From positions 50,771,501 through 50,835,500 of the forward strand of contig CM075652.1 in assembly GCA_037953625.1 (NCBI GenBank): a stretch of 64,000 nucleotides of DNA, read 5' to 3'. This document shows positions 22,440-34,949 of the stretch, in pieces. A program made the translations under genes and the position numbers. A model generated the notes under the pieces. That model made no database searches and was not told the origin of the DNA. It saw only the letters and a list, made by a program, of their open reading frames with translations. This DNA comes from Crotalaria pallida (lineage: Eukaryota > Streptophyta > Magnoliopsida > Fabales > Fabaceae). Within the stretch, counting starts at the first letter, position 1; each line of letters starts with the position of its first letter.

Positions 22440-22659
22440 TTAGAAGTCCAACCAGTTTTGATAATGGAGACAGTTAGTTGGGTTAACAATGCCATTCGGT
22501 GTGCAAACACGAATCCTTGGACAAACCCCACAAGGAATGGAAGCCATAGCACCAACAACAACTTTTCTGTCTTTTGATCTGTCCTCGGAGGGTTCAAACT
22601 CCGAAGCAATCAAGAAAGAGGATTCATTACCACCGCTACCAACTGCAGCCAGATCTTGC
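22440..22659 (-). pseudogene. Captured last exon of RNA polymerase III subunit RPC6/RPC34
   Basis: The minus strand encodes about 72 residues ending at a TAA. The C-terminal part contains IPCGVCPRIRVC and NCLHYQNWLDF, the cysteine-rich, probably iron-sulphur-binding tail that ends RPC6 (RPC34) proteins of Pol III. An acceptor-like ATATATCAG precedes it. The first half, rich in Gly, Ser and Glu, is not diagnostic. The frame is open to the natural stop. Upstream exons, including the winged-helix domains, are absent, so this is a captured 3' fragment. Confidence 0.8.
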
Positions 22660-22679
22660 CTGATATATAATTAAAAATT

Positions 22680-23110
22680 AAAAATTAATAATAACTAAAA
22701 AAGTGAAACCGGAGGAGACTGGAGAGTGAAAACTAATTAGCAAAAAGAAAAAAATTAAAACCCAACCTAGAACAAAAATCGTGGCGGAGACTGGAGAGTG
22801 AAACCCGAGTGAGTGGTGAACGGAGGGAGAGGGAGAGGAGAACCAGAGGATGAGAACCGAATGGAATGGGAGAACAGAGCGTGGCGGAGAGGGCGATGGC
22901 GGGAGAACGGAGAGAACACACGGTGGCGAGAACGGCGGTGGCTGAGGCTGGAGAATCGAAGGGAAAGTGAACGGAGGGAGAGGGAGAACCGAAGGGATCG
23001 AGAGGGAGAACAGAGAGTGGCGGAGGAACACAAGGAGGGAGAACGTAGAGAACACACGGAGGGAGAACGGGAGACGCGGCGGAGGGGGTGGCTGCGCTTT
23101 GGCTTGTGAG
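22680..23110 (-). promoter_or_regulatory. Purine/pyrimidine-biased tract, possible leader of a chimeric transcript
   Basis: The plus strand is a long run of GGAGGGAGA/GAACGGAGAG-like repeats; the minus strand is therefore CT-rich, resembling plant 5' leaders and core promoters. All captured fragments in this CACTA lie downstream on that strand, so this is where a chimeric transcript could start. The Arg/Glu-rich plus-strand frames here are by-products of the repeat. Confidence 0.4.
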
Positions 23111-23224
23111 GGAGGGAGTAGTGGCTGCCTTTTGAGGGAGGGAGCTTTTAGTTTTAGGGTTTAACTGAGATCTGAGAAGAACGAAGCAGCGCGTGGTGAT
23201 GAAAAGGCTTTTGGCGCGGTACTA

Positions 23225-23718
23225 ATTAGGTTTTAGTCATTTTGTAAAACATTCCACATATTTTATTTAAGATCTGATGCGAAAAGTAGGACAACTCAGA
23301 CATTCCGCATCAGCTAAATAAAAAACAGATGCGGAATGTTTATTTCTTAAATTTATTATATTTACAAGTTTGCCACCGCACTAAACATTCCACATCTTTT
23401 ATTTAAAACCTGATGTGAAAAGTAGGACAACAGACATTTCACATCAGTTAAATAAAAAACAGATGCGGAATGTTTATTTCTTAAATTTATTATATTTACA
23501 AATTTGTCACCGCACTAAACATTCCACATCTTTTATTTAAAACCTGATGCAAAAAGTAAGACAACTCAGACATTCCGCATCAGTTAAACAAAAAAACAGA
23601 TGCAAAATGTTTTCCATTTTAAACTTATTTACAAGTTTGCCACCGCGTTGTGTTTTTACATCATTTTTTTTAAACAGATGTTAATTGGCTGATGTAAAAT
23701 CCATTTTTTCTACTAGTG
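23225..23718. repeat. Right subterminal repeat array and terminus of CACTA element
   Basis: About three tandem units of roughly 130 bp, each containing ACATTCCGCATC/ACAGATGCGGAATGT-like inverted motifs matching those at the left end, followed by the terminal TACTAGTG. This similarity ties the two ends 23 kb apart into one element. Confidence 0.87.
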
Positions 23719-26700
23719 CAATCATTATCTAATGGATAATCCGAACTCAAATTCGACTCATGCACTTTCGATCAACAATCAAACAGAAGTTACTTGGAAT
23801 TATAATTGCTATGCTTTTTAAAATATATATATATCAATAACTGATAAGTGCTCAATTAGTGTGATATTCTATTGGTTTTACTACTCAAAAGTTTGAATTA
23901 TTGCTTAACATTGTCAAGAATTATATCCAATTTTGTTCCTTAAATCAAACATTAACAAAATAAAATTAAAATAAATAATTAAATTAGTCATAATTTAGTG
24001 TGTATCATGTACTTCATTTACACTCCATTCATGCTTAATTGTGGGCTTTAGAAAGATATGTGTGTTGTTCAGCCTAATTAGAGAGTTATGAATTATTGCT
24101 CCCTAACTCGTTCCCTTTTGGGTTGTTTGATATGTCACGGTTTTCAGGGCATAACTCGGGCTAGGATTATCCAAATGAATCAAACTTGGTGTCATTTGAA
24201 AGCAAAGAGAATGCCTTACAACTTTACAGAAGAAGCCATTGTTCAATTCGGTCGTTTACATGGTCAAAATCGGCTGCAAATGTATAACATGCTAGCTGTC
24301 CATTATCCTTGACATATTAGTGGTATTTTGGGCATAAATTTCGCTTCCAAACTCCAAATTTGTCAAACTTGTGTGTCTACAAAGCTGATAGAAAAATACA
24401 CAATTGGATCAGAAATAGCCGTCGTCAAATTCGGTTGTTTAAAGGGTCAAAATGGGTGTCCAAGTTGCAGCATCCAACCTGCCTCCAACACACAAACTCA
24501 ATCCGAGTTTGTTTGCATTCCATGGCAACATTCCCTATAAATACCCCCTCAAACAAGCTTCAAGACACACACCACATCCTAGAGGAATTGCTCTTGGAAT
24601 ACACATTCTCAACCATATTTTCTTCTCATTTCTAAGCATCATTCTTAGATTGAGAATTTCTTGAGAGTTTTGTGAGTTATTATTGAATGTAAAGCCAAGA
24701 AAGTGAAAGCTTTCAAGATTGGTGGCTTACAGGCTAAGGATTAGAGTCAAGATCTTAAGCTTGGAGGTCTTCACACTTGTAATTTCTCTTTAAACTCTTT
24801 TGTATTAATCTTTCTTTGAACAATGTTTATGATTTGTACTAAAACTATGGCCGAGTAAACCCCCTTATTCTAAGGATGCGGTATTAACCAAATAAAATGT
24901 AAATAATGTTACTTTAATTCTCATACTCTTGTTATGGCTAAATACTAAATGAATGACTAATAAAGGATTGGAAGGCTAAGCCTCCTTTGACAATTAAAGC
25001 TAAAATCAACTCTTTGATGGATGGCAATGCCTCCTCATTTTTATTATGTTGATGGATGGGTATGCCTCCTCTTCTTTTATTATTTCAATGGATGGCCATA
25101 CCTCATATTCATTAGTATTCTAGCTTTACTCATTTACGATTCAATTATATTATGCTTAATGCTTATAATTATTGACAACAATGTTATAAGATAAAAGATG
25201 TTAAAGGAAGTACCGAAAGGAGAACTTTAACATCCGAACTTTATAATTGAACTTAAGGTATTAGATCACGAAAGTAGATCTAATCTTTAAGAGGAACCGA
25301 TGAACAATCATAAAACTTAATGGGTTTAATATGATATAGTTATCACGAAAGTAGAAGTTATACATATTAAATACGTTATTTGACTTTGAGAGAAGCTAAT
25401 ATCTAGCTTTGGATTGTTCACCTACTAAATGAATAAAACATAACAAGAGGAAAGAATTATTATTATTTATTTACGTTTATTGTGGCCAAAACCAAATCCT
25501 TAGAACTTCTATCCATCAATCACAAATTAATTTACAATTATTTATTTCTTTTGAATTCAACTATTCTTGGACTTCCTAATCGGTTTGGATAATCAAGTCT
25601 ATAATTTGTTGGTACTCGGTTACAAAATCTATGTGGATATGATACTTTTTATACTATAACTTGACCTATTCTATTGGTTTTACTCCTCAAAAGCTTGGAT
25701 TGTTGCTTAACATTGTCAAGAATTATATCCAATTTTGTTCCTTAAAGCAAACATTAACAAAATAAAATTAAAATAAATAATTAGATTAGTCATAATTTAG
25801 TGTGTATCATGTACTTCATTTACATTCCATTCCTGCTTAATTGTAGGCTTTGGAAAGATATGTGTGTTGTTGAGCATAATTATAGAGTTATGAATTATTA
25901 CTCCCTAACCCGTTCCCTTTTTAGCTGTTTAATATGTCTCGGTTTTCAGGGCATAACTCGGGCTAGGATTATCCAAATGAAGCAAACATGGTGTCATTGA
26001 AAAGCTAAGAGAATGCCCTACAACTTTGCAGATGAAGCCGTTGTTCAATTAGGCCGATTAAATAGTTAAAATCGGCTGCAAATGTATTACGTGCTAGCTG
26101 TCCATGATCCTTAACATATTAGCGGTATTTTGGGCATAACTTTCGCTTTCGAACTCCAAATTTGTCAAACTTGGTGTGTCTACAAAGCTGATAGAAACAT
26201 ACACAATTGGATCATAAATAGACATCGTCAAATTCGGTTGTTTAAAGTGTCAAAATGGGTGTCCAAGTTGCAGCATCCGACCTGCCTCCAACTCACAAAC
26301 TCAATCCGAGTTTGTTTGCATTCCATGGCAACTTTCCCTATAAATACCCCCTCAAACAAGCTTCGTGACACACACAACATCCTAGAGGAATTGGTCTTGG
26401 AATACAAATTCTCTACCATATTTTCTTCTCATTTCTAAGCATCATTCTTAGATTGAGAATTTCTTGAGAGTTTTGTGAGTTATTATTGAGTGTAAAGCCA
26501 AGAAAGTGAAAACTTTCAAGATCGGTGGCTTTTAGGATAAGGGTTAGAGTCAAGATCTTAAGCTTGGAGGTCTTCACACTTGTAATTTCTATTTAAACTC
26601 TTTTGTATTAATCTTTCTTTGAACAATGTTTATGATTTGTACTAAAACTATGGCCGAGTAAACCCCCTTATTCTAAGGATGCGGTATTAACCAAATAAAA

Positions 26701-27966
26701 TGTAAATAATGTTATTTTGATTCTCATACTCTTGTTATGGCTAAATACTAAATGAATAATTAATAAAGGATTGGAAGACTAAGCCTCCTTTGACAATTAA
26801 AGCTAAAATCAACTCTTTGATGGATGGTTATGTCTCCTCATTTTTATTATGTTGATGGATGGTTATGCCTCCTCTTCTTTTATTATTTCAATGGATGGCC
26901 ATACCTCCTATTCATTAGTATTCTAGCTTTATTCATTTACGATTCAATTATATTATGCTTAATTCTTATAATTATTGACAACAATGTTATAAGATAAAAG
27001 ATGTTAAAGGAACGAAGTACCGAAAGGAGAACTTTAATATCCGAACTTTATAATTGAACTTAAGTTATTAGATCACGAAAGTAGATCTAATCTATAAGAG
27101 GAACCAATGAAAAATCATAAAACTTAATGGGTTTATTATGTAACGCCTGATCTTAATTCATTTTATTTTAATACAAATAGTTAAAATTTCAGGAAAAATT
27201 TTCGCAAGGTTCTGTTTGTAATATGGACTTTTCCCAAATTGAAATTATAAAACCTGTCAGAACCAGAATAGTTTATACAAAAGATGGGAATCAAGTAATT
27301 GCATTATATGTGGTTGTAACATAATTTGAGTTCGTCAAAGCGAGGATATATAAATATCCTTTACAACCACTAATACTTTTATCATAATCATTATAAAGTC
27401 CATTTACAAATAAAGAGTACTTAAATAAGAATAACATTTAACAATTAAATAAGACTTTGTTTAACTAAATTCATTACACTATGGAATCGTAGAATGGTTG
27501 CAATATTAATGTGACCGTAAGGTCACAATCATTGGTATTCTCTCTTTTAATTAGAATATGCTCTTCTCGGCATAACGGATATGAAAGCTCTTCTCCGGTG
27601 TACCTAATATGTCCACTTAAGAGGTGAGTAATTTGAATATAAATCAAGGAAAACGCTTAAAATAACAATAATAAATCATAATTAAATGTAATCATACAAA
27701 TATCATCAATTACACACTTGTATCATTCAATTATAATGCAACATATACTTTCCAATAGTACTTTATTATGCAATCACATGAGGATGTAATGCAACGTCAC
27801 TCATTTGATTTTGATTTAATCCTTGAATCCAATGTTATACTTTTGCATTTCATTTCATTTACTATATCACTTTCATTGGATTCAATGAATTAAGCCACAC
27901 TGATGCATATGAATTTTTCCATTCATCAATTGTTTTCTTTTCTTTTCTTTAACATCGGAACTTCGT

Positions 27967-28012
27967 AGTCATTGCTACGGTCTTTCCGTTTACTTCGTAG
28001 GCATTGCTACGC
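27967..28012 (-). other. Two CGTAG...CTACG hairpins in solo LTR
   Basis: CGTAGTCATTGCTACG is followed by CGTAGGCATTGCTACG; each is a 5-bp stem with a 6-base loop. The loops differ by one base while the stems are kept. Confidence 0.6.
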
Positions 28013-29188
28013 TTTCTTTTACTTTTACTTTTACCTCACATTTCACTCCGGGGAAAAACTGACCAATAGTAGTACCCCTCCAAACACATGGTTTGCACAG
28101 TACTTCACCCCTTTTTAGGGGTTCCTTATACAATTTGGTTTGATTACACCAAATTGGCTATAATAGGGATCACCATTGACCGGCCACAAAAAGCCAAAGT
28201 AACTAGCAAAATTATTATGGTCGCGTAAACCAATCCCCAACACGGGTTGCGAACCCGTGTCTTTGGAAGATTAAAGTTTTCCACAATAATTCTCGGCGAT
28301 TGTTTCAATGGCACAATCTAGTTACTCTTGCCTTCACGTTATACGAATGTTTTCCCCTACTCCTAACGTCCACCTTTTCACCATGCATGATGTAAGCTTT
28401 TAAGTTCTTCTTAATTGAAATTTAACCCATAATACTTTAGAAAATTTCATTGGTTTGGGTTCAACTCAATTAAGAAGGACTTTGTCCTAATTGTGCATAA
28501 CAATTAAGAATTAAATATTGTAATTTATAAGCACAGTCAACACATATTTATATCATTCACATATAAAGAAACATTAATCATGTAGCCAACAATCAACTTC
28601 AAACATTAAAGTTTATAACATACACATAAAAAGAGAGTAAATATTCAAAGCATCATTCAATAAACTATTTCCAATCAACTCTAAACCTAACAAGATATTC
28701 ATATGCACTTAATTATGTCCTTATTATTATAATTAAACCCTTTCCCTAATTTAAACCGAAGTACTCCCTCTTACCTTTAGGAGAGAGAAAGGGAAAATTG
28801 GGGATTTGATGGAGCACCACCTCCAAGCTTAAATCCAAGCTTTAATGCCACTAATTACTTGCCCTTAATCATTTTCTAAACTCTCTTTGATGATTTAATG
28901 ACCTTCGGGTCTTGATTAAAGAAGTTAGGGTTTAGGGGTGAATTTGGGGTTTCTTGGGTGTTGAGTGAAAGTGAGTGATTTGAGGGTTTTTAGGGTGGAA
29001 AAGTGAAGGAATATAAGTGGGAAATTGATTTTGAGTGATGATTTGTGTGGATTTTGGTTGGATTTTGATGATTGAAAGCCTAGGGTTTGGAGGGAGAAAA
29101 ATCGCATATGAGAGAAGAGGGAAAGAATGGTGTTGTTTGGTGCATTTTCTGCAGCAGCACCGGCTAAAAAGCTGGTGCGCGCCCAGGC

Positions 29189-29491
29189 GCACCGGTGCCT
29201 GCGCCCAGGCGCTCGGAGTGTTGAGTCCCTGGTGTGTCTGGTGCTGCATCCTGGTGCGTGTCCTGGTGGCTGGTGCGTGTCCTAGTGCGGGGTTTCTGGT
29301 GCGTACGAGATCTGGTGCACGTCTGGTGCACCTGGCTAGAAACTGGCGCACCAGAATTGGTTCTGGTGCTGGGTTGATGCACCAGCTGGTGGTGCAGCTG
29401 GTGCTTCCCCCTGATGCAGCGCACCGGTGCATGACCCCTGCGCACCGGTGCATGGTTCTGGCTAGCCGGTGCGTCTCGTGCGCACTAGTGC
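29189..29491 (-). repeat. GCACCGGTGC palindrome array in solo LTR
   Basis: Perfect 10-bp palindromes at 29189, 29421 and 29442 (the last two 21 bp apart), plus variant GCACTAGTGC at 29482 preceded 19 bp earlier by a one-sided match. The region is locally GC-rich against an AT-rich LTR, and lies about 240-540 bp from the minus-strand LTR start. Confidence 0.75.
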
Positions 29492-32400
29492 AGCCAATAC
29501 TAATTTATTTATTTATTTTTCTTTTGCACAATCTAATACTTTCCTAAAATCTCCCTAAAAATAAAATACATACCAAAATATTAAAATTTCATTTTCATAT
29601 AATTATCTAACTTAAAACTTCCTATTTACTTAAATCAAATCAAACTATCTAAATTAACTTAACTTTAACTATGAATGAATTCTAACTAACTAATACACAT
29701 AACTATTTAATAAATTTAGGGATGTTACATAATATGACATAGTTATCACGAAAGTAGAAGTTATACATATTAAATACGTTATTTGACTTTGAGAGAAGCT
29801 AATATCTAGCTTTGGATTGTTCACCTACTAAATGAATAAAACATAACAAGACGAAAGAATCATTATTATTTATTTACGTTTATTGTGGCCAAAACCAAAT
29901 CCTTAGAACTTCTATCCATCAATCACAACTTAATTTATAATTATTTATTTCTTTTGAATTCAACTATTCTTGGACTTCCTAATTGGTTTGGATAATCAAG
30001 TCTATAATTTGTTGGTACTCGGTTACAAAATCTATGTGGATACGATACTTTTTATACTATAACTTGACCTATTCTATTGGTTTTACTCCTCAAAAGCTTG
30101 GATTGTTGCTTAACATTGTCAAGAATTATATCCAATTTTGTTCCTTAAACCAAACATTAACAAAATAAAATTAAAATAAATAATTAGATTAGTCATAATT
30201 TAGTGTGTATCATGTACTTCATTTACATTCCATTCATGCTTAATTGTAGGCTTTGGAAAGATATGTGTGTTGTTGAGCATAATTAGAGAGTTATGAATTA
30301 TTACTCCCTAACCCGTTCCCTTTTTAGCTGTTTAATATGTCTCGGTTTTCAGGGCATAACTTGAGCTAGGATTATCCAAATGAAGCAAACATGGTGTCAT
30401 TGAAAAGCTAAGAGAATGCCCTACAACTTTGCAAATGAAGCCGTTGTTCAATTAGGTCGTTTACATGGTCAAAATCGGCTGCGAATACATAACATGCTAG
30501 CTGTCCATGATCCTTGACATATTAGCGGTATTTTGGGCATAACTTTCGCTTCCGAACTCCAAATTTTACAAACTTGTGTGTCTACAAAGCTGATAGAAAA
30601 ATAAAAAATTGGATCAGAAATAGCCGCCGTCAAATTCGGCTGTTTAAAGGGTCAAAATGGGTGTCCAAGTTGCAACATCCAACCTGCCTCCAACTCACAA
30701 ACTCAATCCGAGTTTGTTTGCATTCCATGGCAACTTTCCCTATAAATACCCCCTCAAAAAAGCTTCAAGACATACACCACATACTAGAGGAATTGGTCTT
30801 GGAATACAAATTCTCTACCATATTTTCTTCTCATTTCTAAGCATCATTCTTAGATTGAGAATTTCTTGAGAGTTTTGTGAATTATTATTGAGTTTAAAGC
30901 CAAGAAAGTGAAAGCTTTCAAGATTGGTGGCTTTTAGGCTAAGGATTAGAGTCAAGATCTTAAGCTTAGAGGTCTTCACACTTGTAATTTCTCTTTAAAC
31001 TCTTTTGTATTAATCTTTCTTTGAACAATGTTTATGATTTGTACTAAAACTATGGCCGAGTAAACCCCCTTATTGTAAGGATGCGGTATTAACCAAATAA
31101 AATGTAAATAATGTTATTTTGATTCTCATACTCTTGTTATGGCTGAATACTAAATGAATGATTAATAAAGGATTGGAAGACTAAGCCTCCTTTGACAATT
31201 AAAGCTAAAATCATCTCTTTAATGGATGGCTATGCCTCCTCATTTTTATTATGTTGATGGATGGTTATGCCTCCTCTTCTTTTATTATTTCAATGGATGG
31301 CCATACCTCCTATTCATTAGTATTCTAGCTTTATTCATTTACGATTCAATTATATAATGCTTAATTCTTATAATTATTGACAACAATGTTATAAGATAAA
31401 AGATGTTAAAGGAAGTACCGAAAGGAGAACTTTAATATCCGAACTTTATAATTGAACTTATGGTATTAGATCACGAAAGTAGATCTAATCTTTAAGAGGA
31501 ACCAATGAAAAATCATAAAACTTAATGAGTTTAATATGACATAGTTTTTAGGAAAGTAGAAATACATATTAAATACGTTATTTGACTTTGAGAGAAGCTA
31601 ATATCTAACTTTGGATTGTTCACCTACTAAATGAATAAAACATAACACGAGGAAAGAATCATTATTATTTATTTACGTTTATTGTGGCCAAAACGAAATC
31701 CTTAGAACTTCTATCCATCAATCACAACATAATTTACAATTATTTATTGCTTTTGAATTCAACTATTCTTAAACTTCCTAATCGGTTTGGATAATCAAGT
31801 CTGTAATTTTTTGGTACTCGGTTACAAAATCTCTGTGGATACAATACTTTTTATACTATAACTTGACCTATTCTATTGGTTTTACTCCTCAAAAGCTTGG
31901 ATTATTGCTTAACATTGTCAAGAATTATATCCAATTTTGTTCCTTAAAGCAAACATTAACAAAATAAAATTAAAATAAATAATTAGATTAGTCATAATTT
32001 AGTGTGTATCATGTAATTCATTTACTCTCCGTTCATGCTAAATTGTAGGCTTTAGAAAGATATGTGTGTTGTTAAGCCTAATTAGAGAGTTATGAATTAT
32101 TGCTCCCTAACCCATTCCCTTTTGGGCTGTTTGATATGTCTCGGTTTTCAGGGCATAAATCGGGTTAGGATTATCCAAATGAAGCAACTTGGTGTCATTG
32201 GAAAGCTAAGAGAATTCCGTACAACTTTGCAGAAGAAGCCGTTGTTCTATTCGGCCGTTTACATGGTCAAAATCGCCTGCAAATGTATAACATGCTAGCT
32301 GTCCATGATCCTTGACATATTAGCGGTATTTTGGGCATAACTTTCGCTTCCGAACTCCAAATTTGTCAAACTTGTGTGTCTACAAAGTTGATAGAAAAAT

Positions 32401-33779
32401 AAAAAATTGGATCAGAAATAGCCGTCGTCAAATTCGACTGTTTAAAGGGTCAAAATGGGTGCCCAAGTTTCAGCATCCAATCTGCCTCCAACTCACAAAC
32501 TCAATTCGAGTTTGTTTGCATTCCATGGCAACTTTCCCTATAAATACCCCCTCAAACAATCTTCAAGACACACACCACATTCTAGAGGAATTGCTCTTGG
32601 AATACAAATTCTCTACCATATTTTCTTTTCATTTCTAAGCATCATTCTTAGATTGAGAATTTCTTGAGAGTTTTGTGAGTTATTATTGAGTGTAAAGCCA
32701 AGAAAGTGAAAGCTTTCAAGATTGGTGGATTTTAGCCTTAGGATTACAGTCAAGATCTTAAGCTTGGAGGTCTTCACACTTGTAATTTCTCTTTAAACTC
32801 TTTTGTATTAATCTTTCTTTGAACATTGTTTATGATTTGTACTAAAACTATGACCGAGTAAACCCCCTTATTCTAAGGATGCGGTATTAACCAAATAAAA
32901 TGTAAATAATGTTATTTTGATTCTCATACTCTTGTTATGGCTAAATACTAAATGAATGATTAATAAAGGATAGGAAGGCTAAGCCTCCTTTGACAATTAA
33001 AGCTAAAATCAACTCTTTGATGGATGACTATGCCTCCTCATTTTTATTATGTTGATGGATGGTTATGCCACCTCTTCTTTTATTATTTCAATGGATGACC
33101 ATACCTCCTATTCATTAGTATTCTAGCTTTATTCATTTAAAATCATAAAACTTAATGAGTTTAATATGACATAGTTTTTAGGAAAGTAGAAATACATATT
33201 AAATACGTTATTTGACTTTGAGAGAAGCTAATATCTAACTTTGGATTGTTCACCTACTAAATGAATAAAACATAACACGAGGAAAGAATTATTATTATTT
33301 ATTTACGTTTATTGTGGCCAAAACCAAATCCTTAGAACTTCTATCCATCAATCACAACTTAATTTACAATTATTTATTGCTTTTGAATTCAACTATTCTT
33401 GGACTTCCTAATCGGTTTGGATAATCAAGTCTATAATTTGTTGGTACATGGTTACAAAATCTCTATGTATACAATACTTTTTATACTATAACTTGACCTA
33501 TTCTATTGGTTTAACTCCTCAAAAGCTTGGATTATTGCTTAAAATTATCAAGAATTATATCCAATTTTGTTCATTAAAGAAAACATTAACAAAATAAAAT
33601 TAAAATAAATAATTAGATTAGTCATAATTTAGTGTGTATCATGTACTTCATTTACACTCCATTTATGCTTAATTGTTGGCTTTCGAAAGATATGTGTGTT
33701 GTTGAGTCTAATTAGAGAGTTATGAATTATTGCTCCCTAACCCGTTCCTTTTTGGGCTGTTTGATATGTCTCGGTTTTA

Positions 33780-34000
33780 AATAAACATTCATATGCTGCA
33801 TTATTTACACAGACGAAAATACACTACTAATTTCGTATTTTCACTCATACTTTCAATGTTATTTACATTAAAAATGATAACTAAACATTATCCTTTAGAA
33901 GTGACAGTGACAACAACTTAATGAAAAACATTGAGACGACTTCAAAGAAAAGAGCAGAAGAAGATATATTTGATGAAGATGTTTCAAACCAAAATTTAAC
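33780..34000. other. Junction between tandem array and solo-LTR stack
   Basis: The array ends abruptly at CTCGGTTTT; the following AT-rich sequence has no recognised feature. It ends in TTAAC, the left target duplication of the next solo LTR. Confidence 0.5.
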
Positions 34001-34272
34001 CGTAACACCCCAAATTTTCAATCCCTAATTAATGAAAGTTAATTATAAAATAATTTTATAATTAATCAAATTCATTATTTTAGTGTTTAATTTTTGTGTA
34101 TTATGTATGTGCTTGATAGGAAAATTATATGAAAAATATAATTTCTATTTACTTTTGTGTGAAAATGTGAGTTTTGCATGTTAATCCTTGGTGTAGGACC
34201 TAAATGCAATATTAGAAAGATTGTTGTAGGGAAATGAATTAAAATATGAATTTTTAAAAATTCTAGTCGTGG

Positions 34273-34303
34273 TAATCGATTACCACGATGCAGTAATCGA
34301 TTA
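34273..34303 (+). promoter_or_regulatory. U3 palindrome pair TAATCGATTA
   Basis: Two perfect 10-bp palindromes with starts 21 bp apart, 272 bp into the LTR and about 160 bp upstream of its TATA box. The first is embedded in an 18-bp palindrome GTGGTAATCGATTACCAC. This is the same place that ACTCGAGT occupies in the related LTR at 2074. Confidence 0.6.
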
Positions 34304-34949
34304 CCCGAGTGCTGCAGAACCTATGGTTAGTGCATTTAATGAGTAATCACGCGGTTTAAACCTTAATTCGACACGAAATCACTCCCAAAAGTAGTGGAGG
34401 ACTCGTGTCACCTTGCATGCAATCCCAATTCGCCTATATAAGGCCTTCTTGTTGATCAATTGAAGCTATTTATGCCCAAAATCTTGTTGAAACTCTGTTT
34501 CTGCTTCATCTCTTTGAGCCTTGCGTTCTCTTCATTCTTCAAACCATAACATGTAACACCTTGATTTAGAAACTTGAAAATATTCTTTTTATTGATTCAT
34601 GAAAATACGGGTAAATTTTTTTTTTATCGATGACATGGACATGGGTTTGTAACATCCCAATTTATATTTATAAATTAAATTATAAAGAAATTTATTAATT
34701 TGTTTTTATTACAAAATGTCAATGAATTTGAAATAATTTACATTGGGACATACAACATGGCATAGAAGTATATTCTAGAATATCTTTCCTTTTTGCCTGC
34801 ATCGTTATAAATCTCTGGTTCCTTGCTCGTTCCCAAGAGTATCTAAAATGTTAAGGCACGAGGAGTGAGATATTTCTTCAAGATTTAAGCAAAAGAACTA
34901 AAAGAATTCATAATAAAAAAAATTGAAAAGAACATAAGTCTTACGTTTT

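Larger units (their letters stand above)
516..23718. mobile_element. CACTA (En/Spm-type) DNA transposon carrying host gene fragments
   Basis: The left end reads CACTACTGGAGATCGGG (from 516). The right end, read on the minus strand from 23718, begins CACTAGTAGAAAAAATGG. The three bases outside are CAA on both sides (513-515 and 23719-23721), matching the 3-bp target duplication typical of CACTA elements. Both subterminal regions are packed with direct and inverted copies of a motif like ACAGATGCGGAAAGT, as expected for transposase-binding arrays of Spm-like elements. Without the inserted gypsy element the CACTA is about 4.2 kb. No transposase gene is visible, so it is presumably non-autonomous. 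Between the termini lie minus-strand exon fragments resembling saposin, ATG3 and RPC6, plus two unidentified exon-like pieces, so it is a gene-capturing (Pack-CACTA-like) element. The termini and duplication are seen directly; the family assignment is strong. Confidence 0.9.
27139..29729 (-). mobile_element. Solo LTR (gypsy-type) inside tandem array
   Basis: The insertion interrupts the second monomer: plus strand TGTAACGCC at the left, GGGATGTTACA at the right, with TATTA/TAATA as flanking duplication (one mismatch). No primer site, polypurine tract or coding sequence is present, so it is a solo LTR left by recombination. On the minus strand it begins TGTAACATCCC as many Tekay-type LTRs do. 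It carries palindromes GCACCGGTGC near that end and a small hairpin array (27967-28012). Confidence 0.82.
23865..33779 (+). repeat. Head-to-tail tandem array of a ~1.8-kb monomer
   Basis: Monomers begin at a TATTCTATTGGTTTTACT-like sequence at 23865, 25667, 30070, 31869 and 33499. The first, third and (after removing an inserted solo LTR) second are about 1800 bp. The fourth lacks about 170 bp, and the fifth is cut at 33779. Each complete monomer carries CTATAAATACCCCC (first copy 24535), like a plant core promoter, followed by a region with conserved small frames. Each also has two or three GATGGATGG-type submotifs with CTCCTC spacers, and an internal CGAAAGTAG segment. Promoter-like structure suggests the monomer came from an LTR, but no TG...CA boundary or coding region is recognisable. 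No protein family is evident. Confidence 0.85.

Noticed and set aside
22813..23109. 98-codon Arg/Glu-rich frame
   Set aside because: Direct consequence of GGAGGGAGA-type repeats; more plausibly the complement of a CT-rich leader.
28932..29547. Frames of 170-173 codons on both strands
   Set aside because: Produced by GC-rich repetition around GCACCGGTGC palindromes in a solo LTR.
24088..32667. Small plus-strand frames repeated in each tandem monomer
   Set aside because: They recur because the monomer recurs; several overlap in different frames, and none is consistently intact or family-like.
34552..34647. Second LTR-like start TGTAACACCTTGATTTAG
   Set aside because: No partner end or duplication could be found; left as an unexplained note within the solo-LTR stack.
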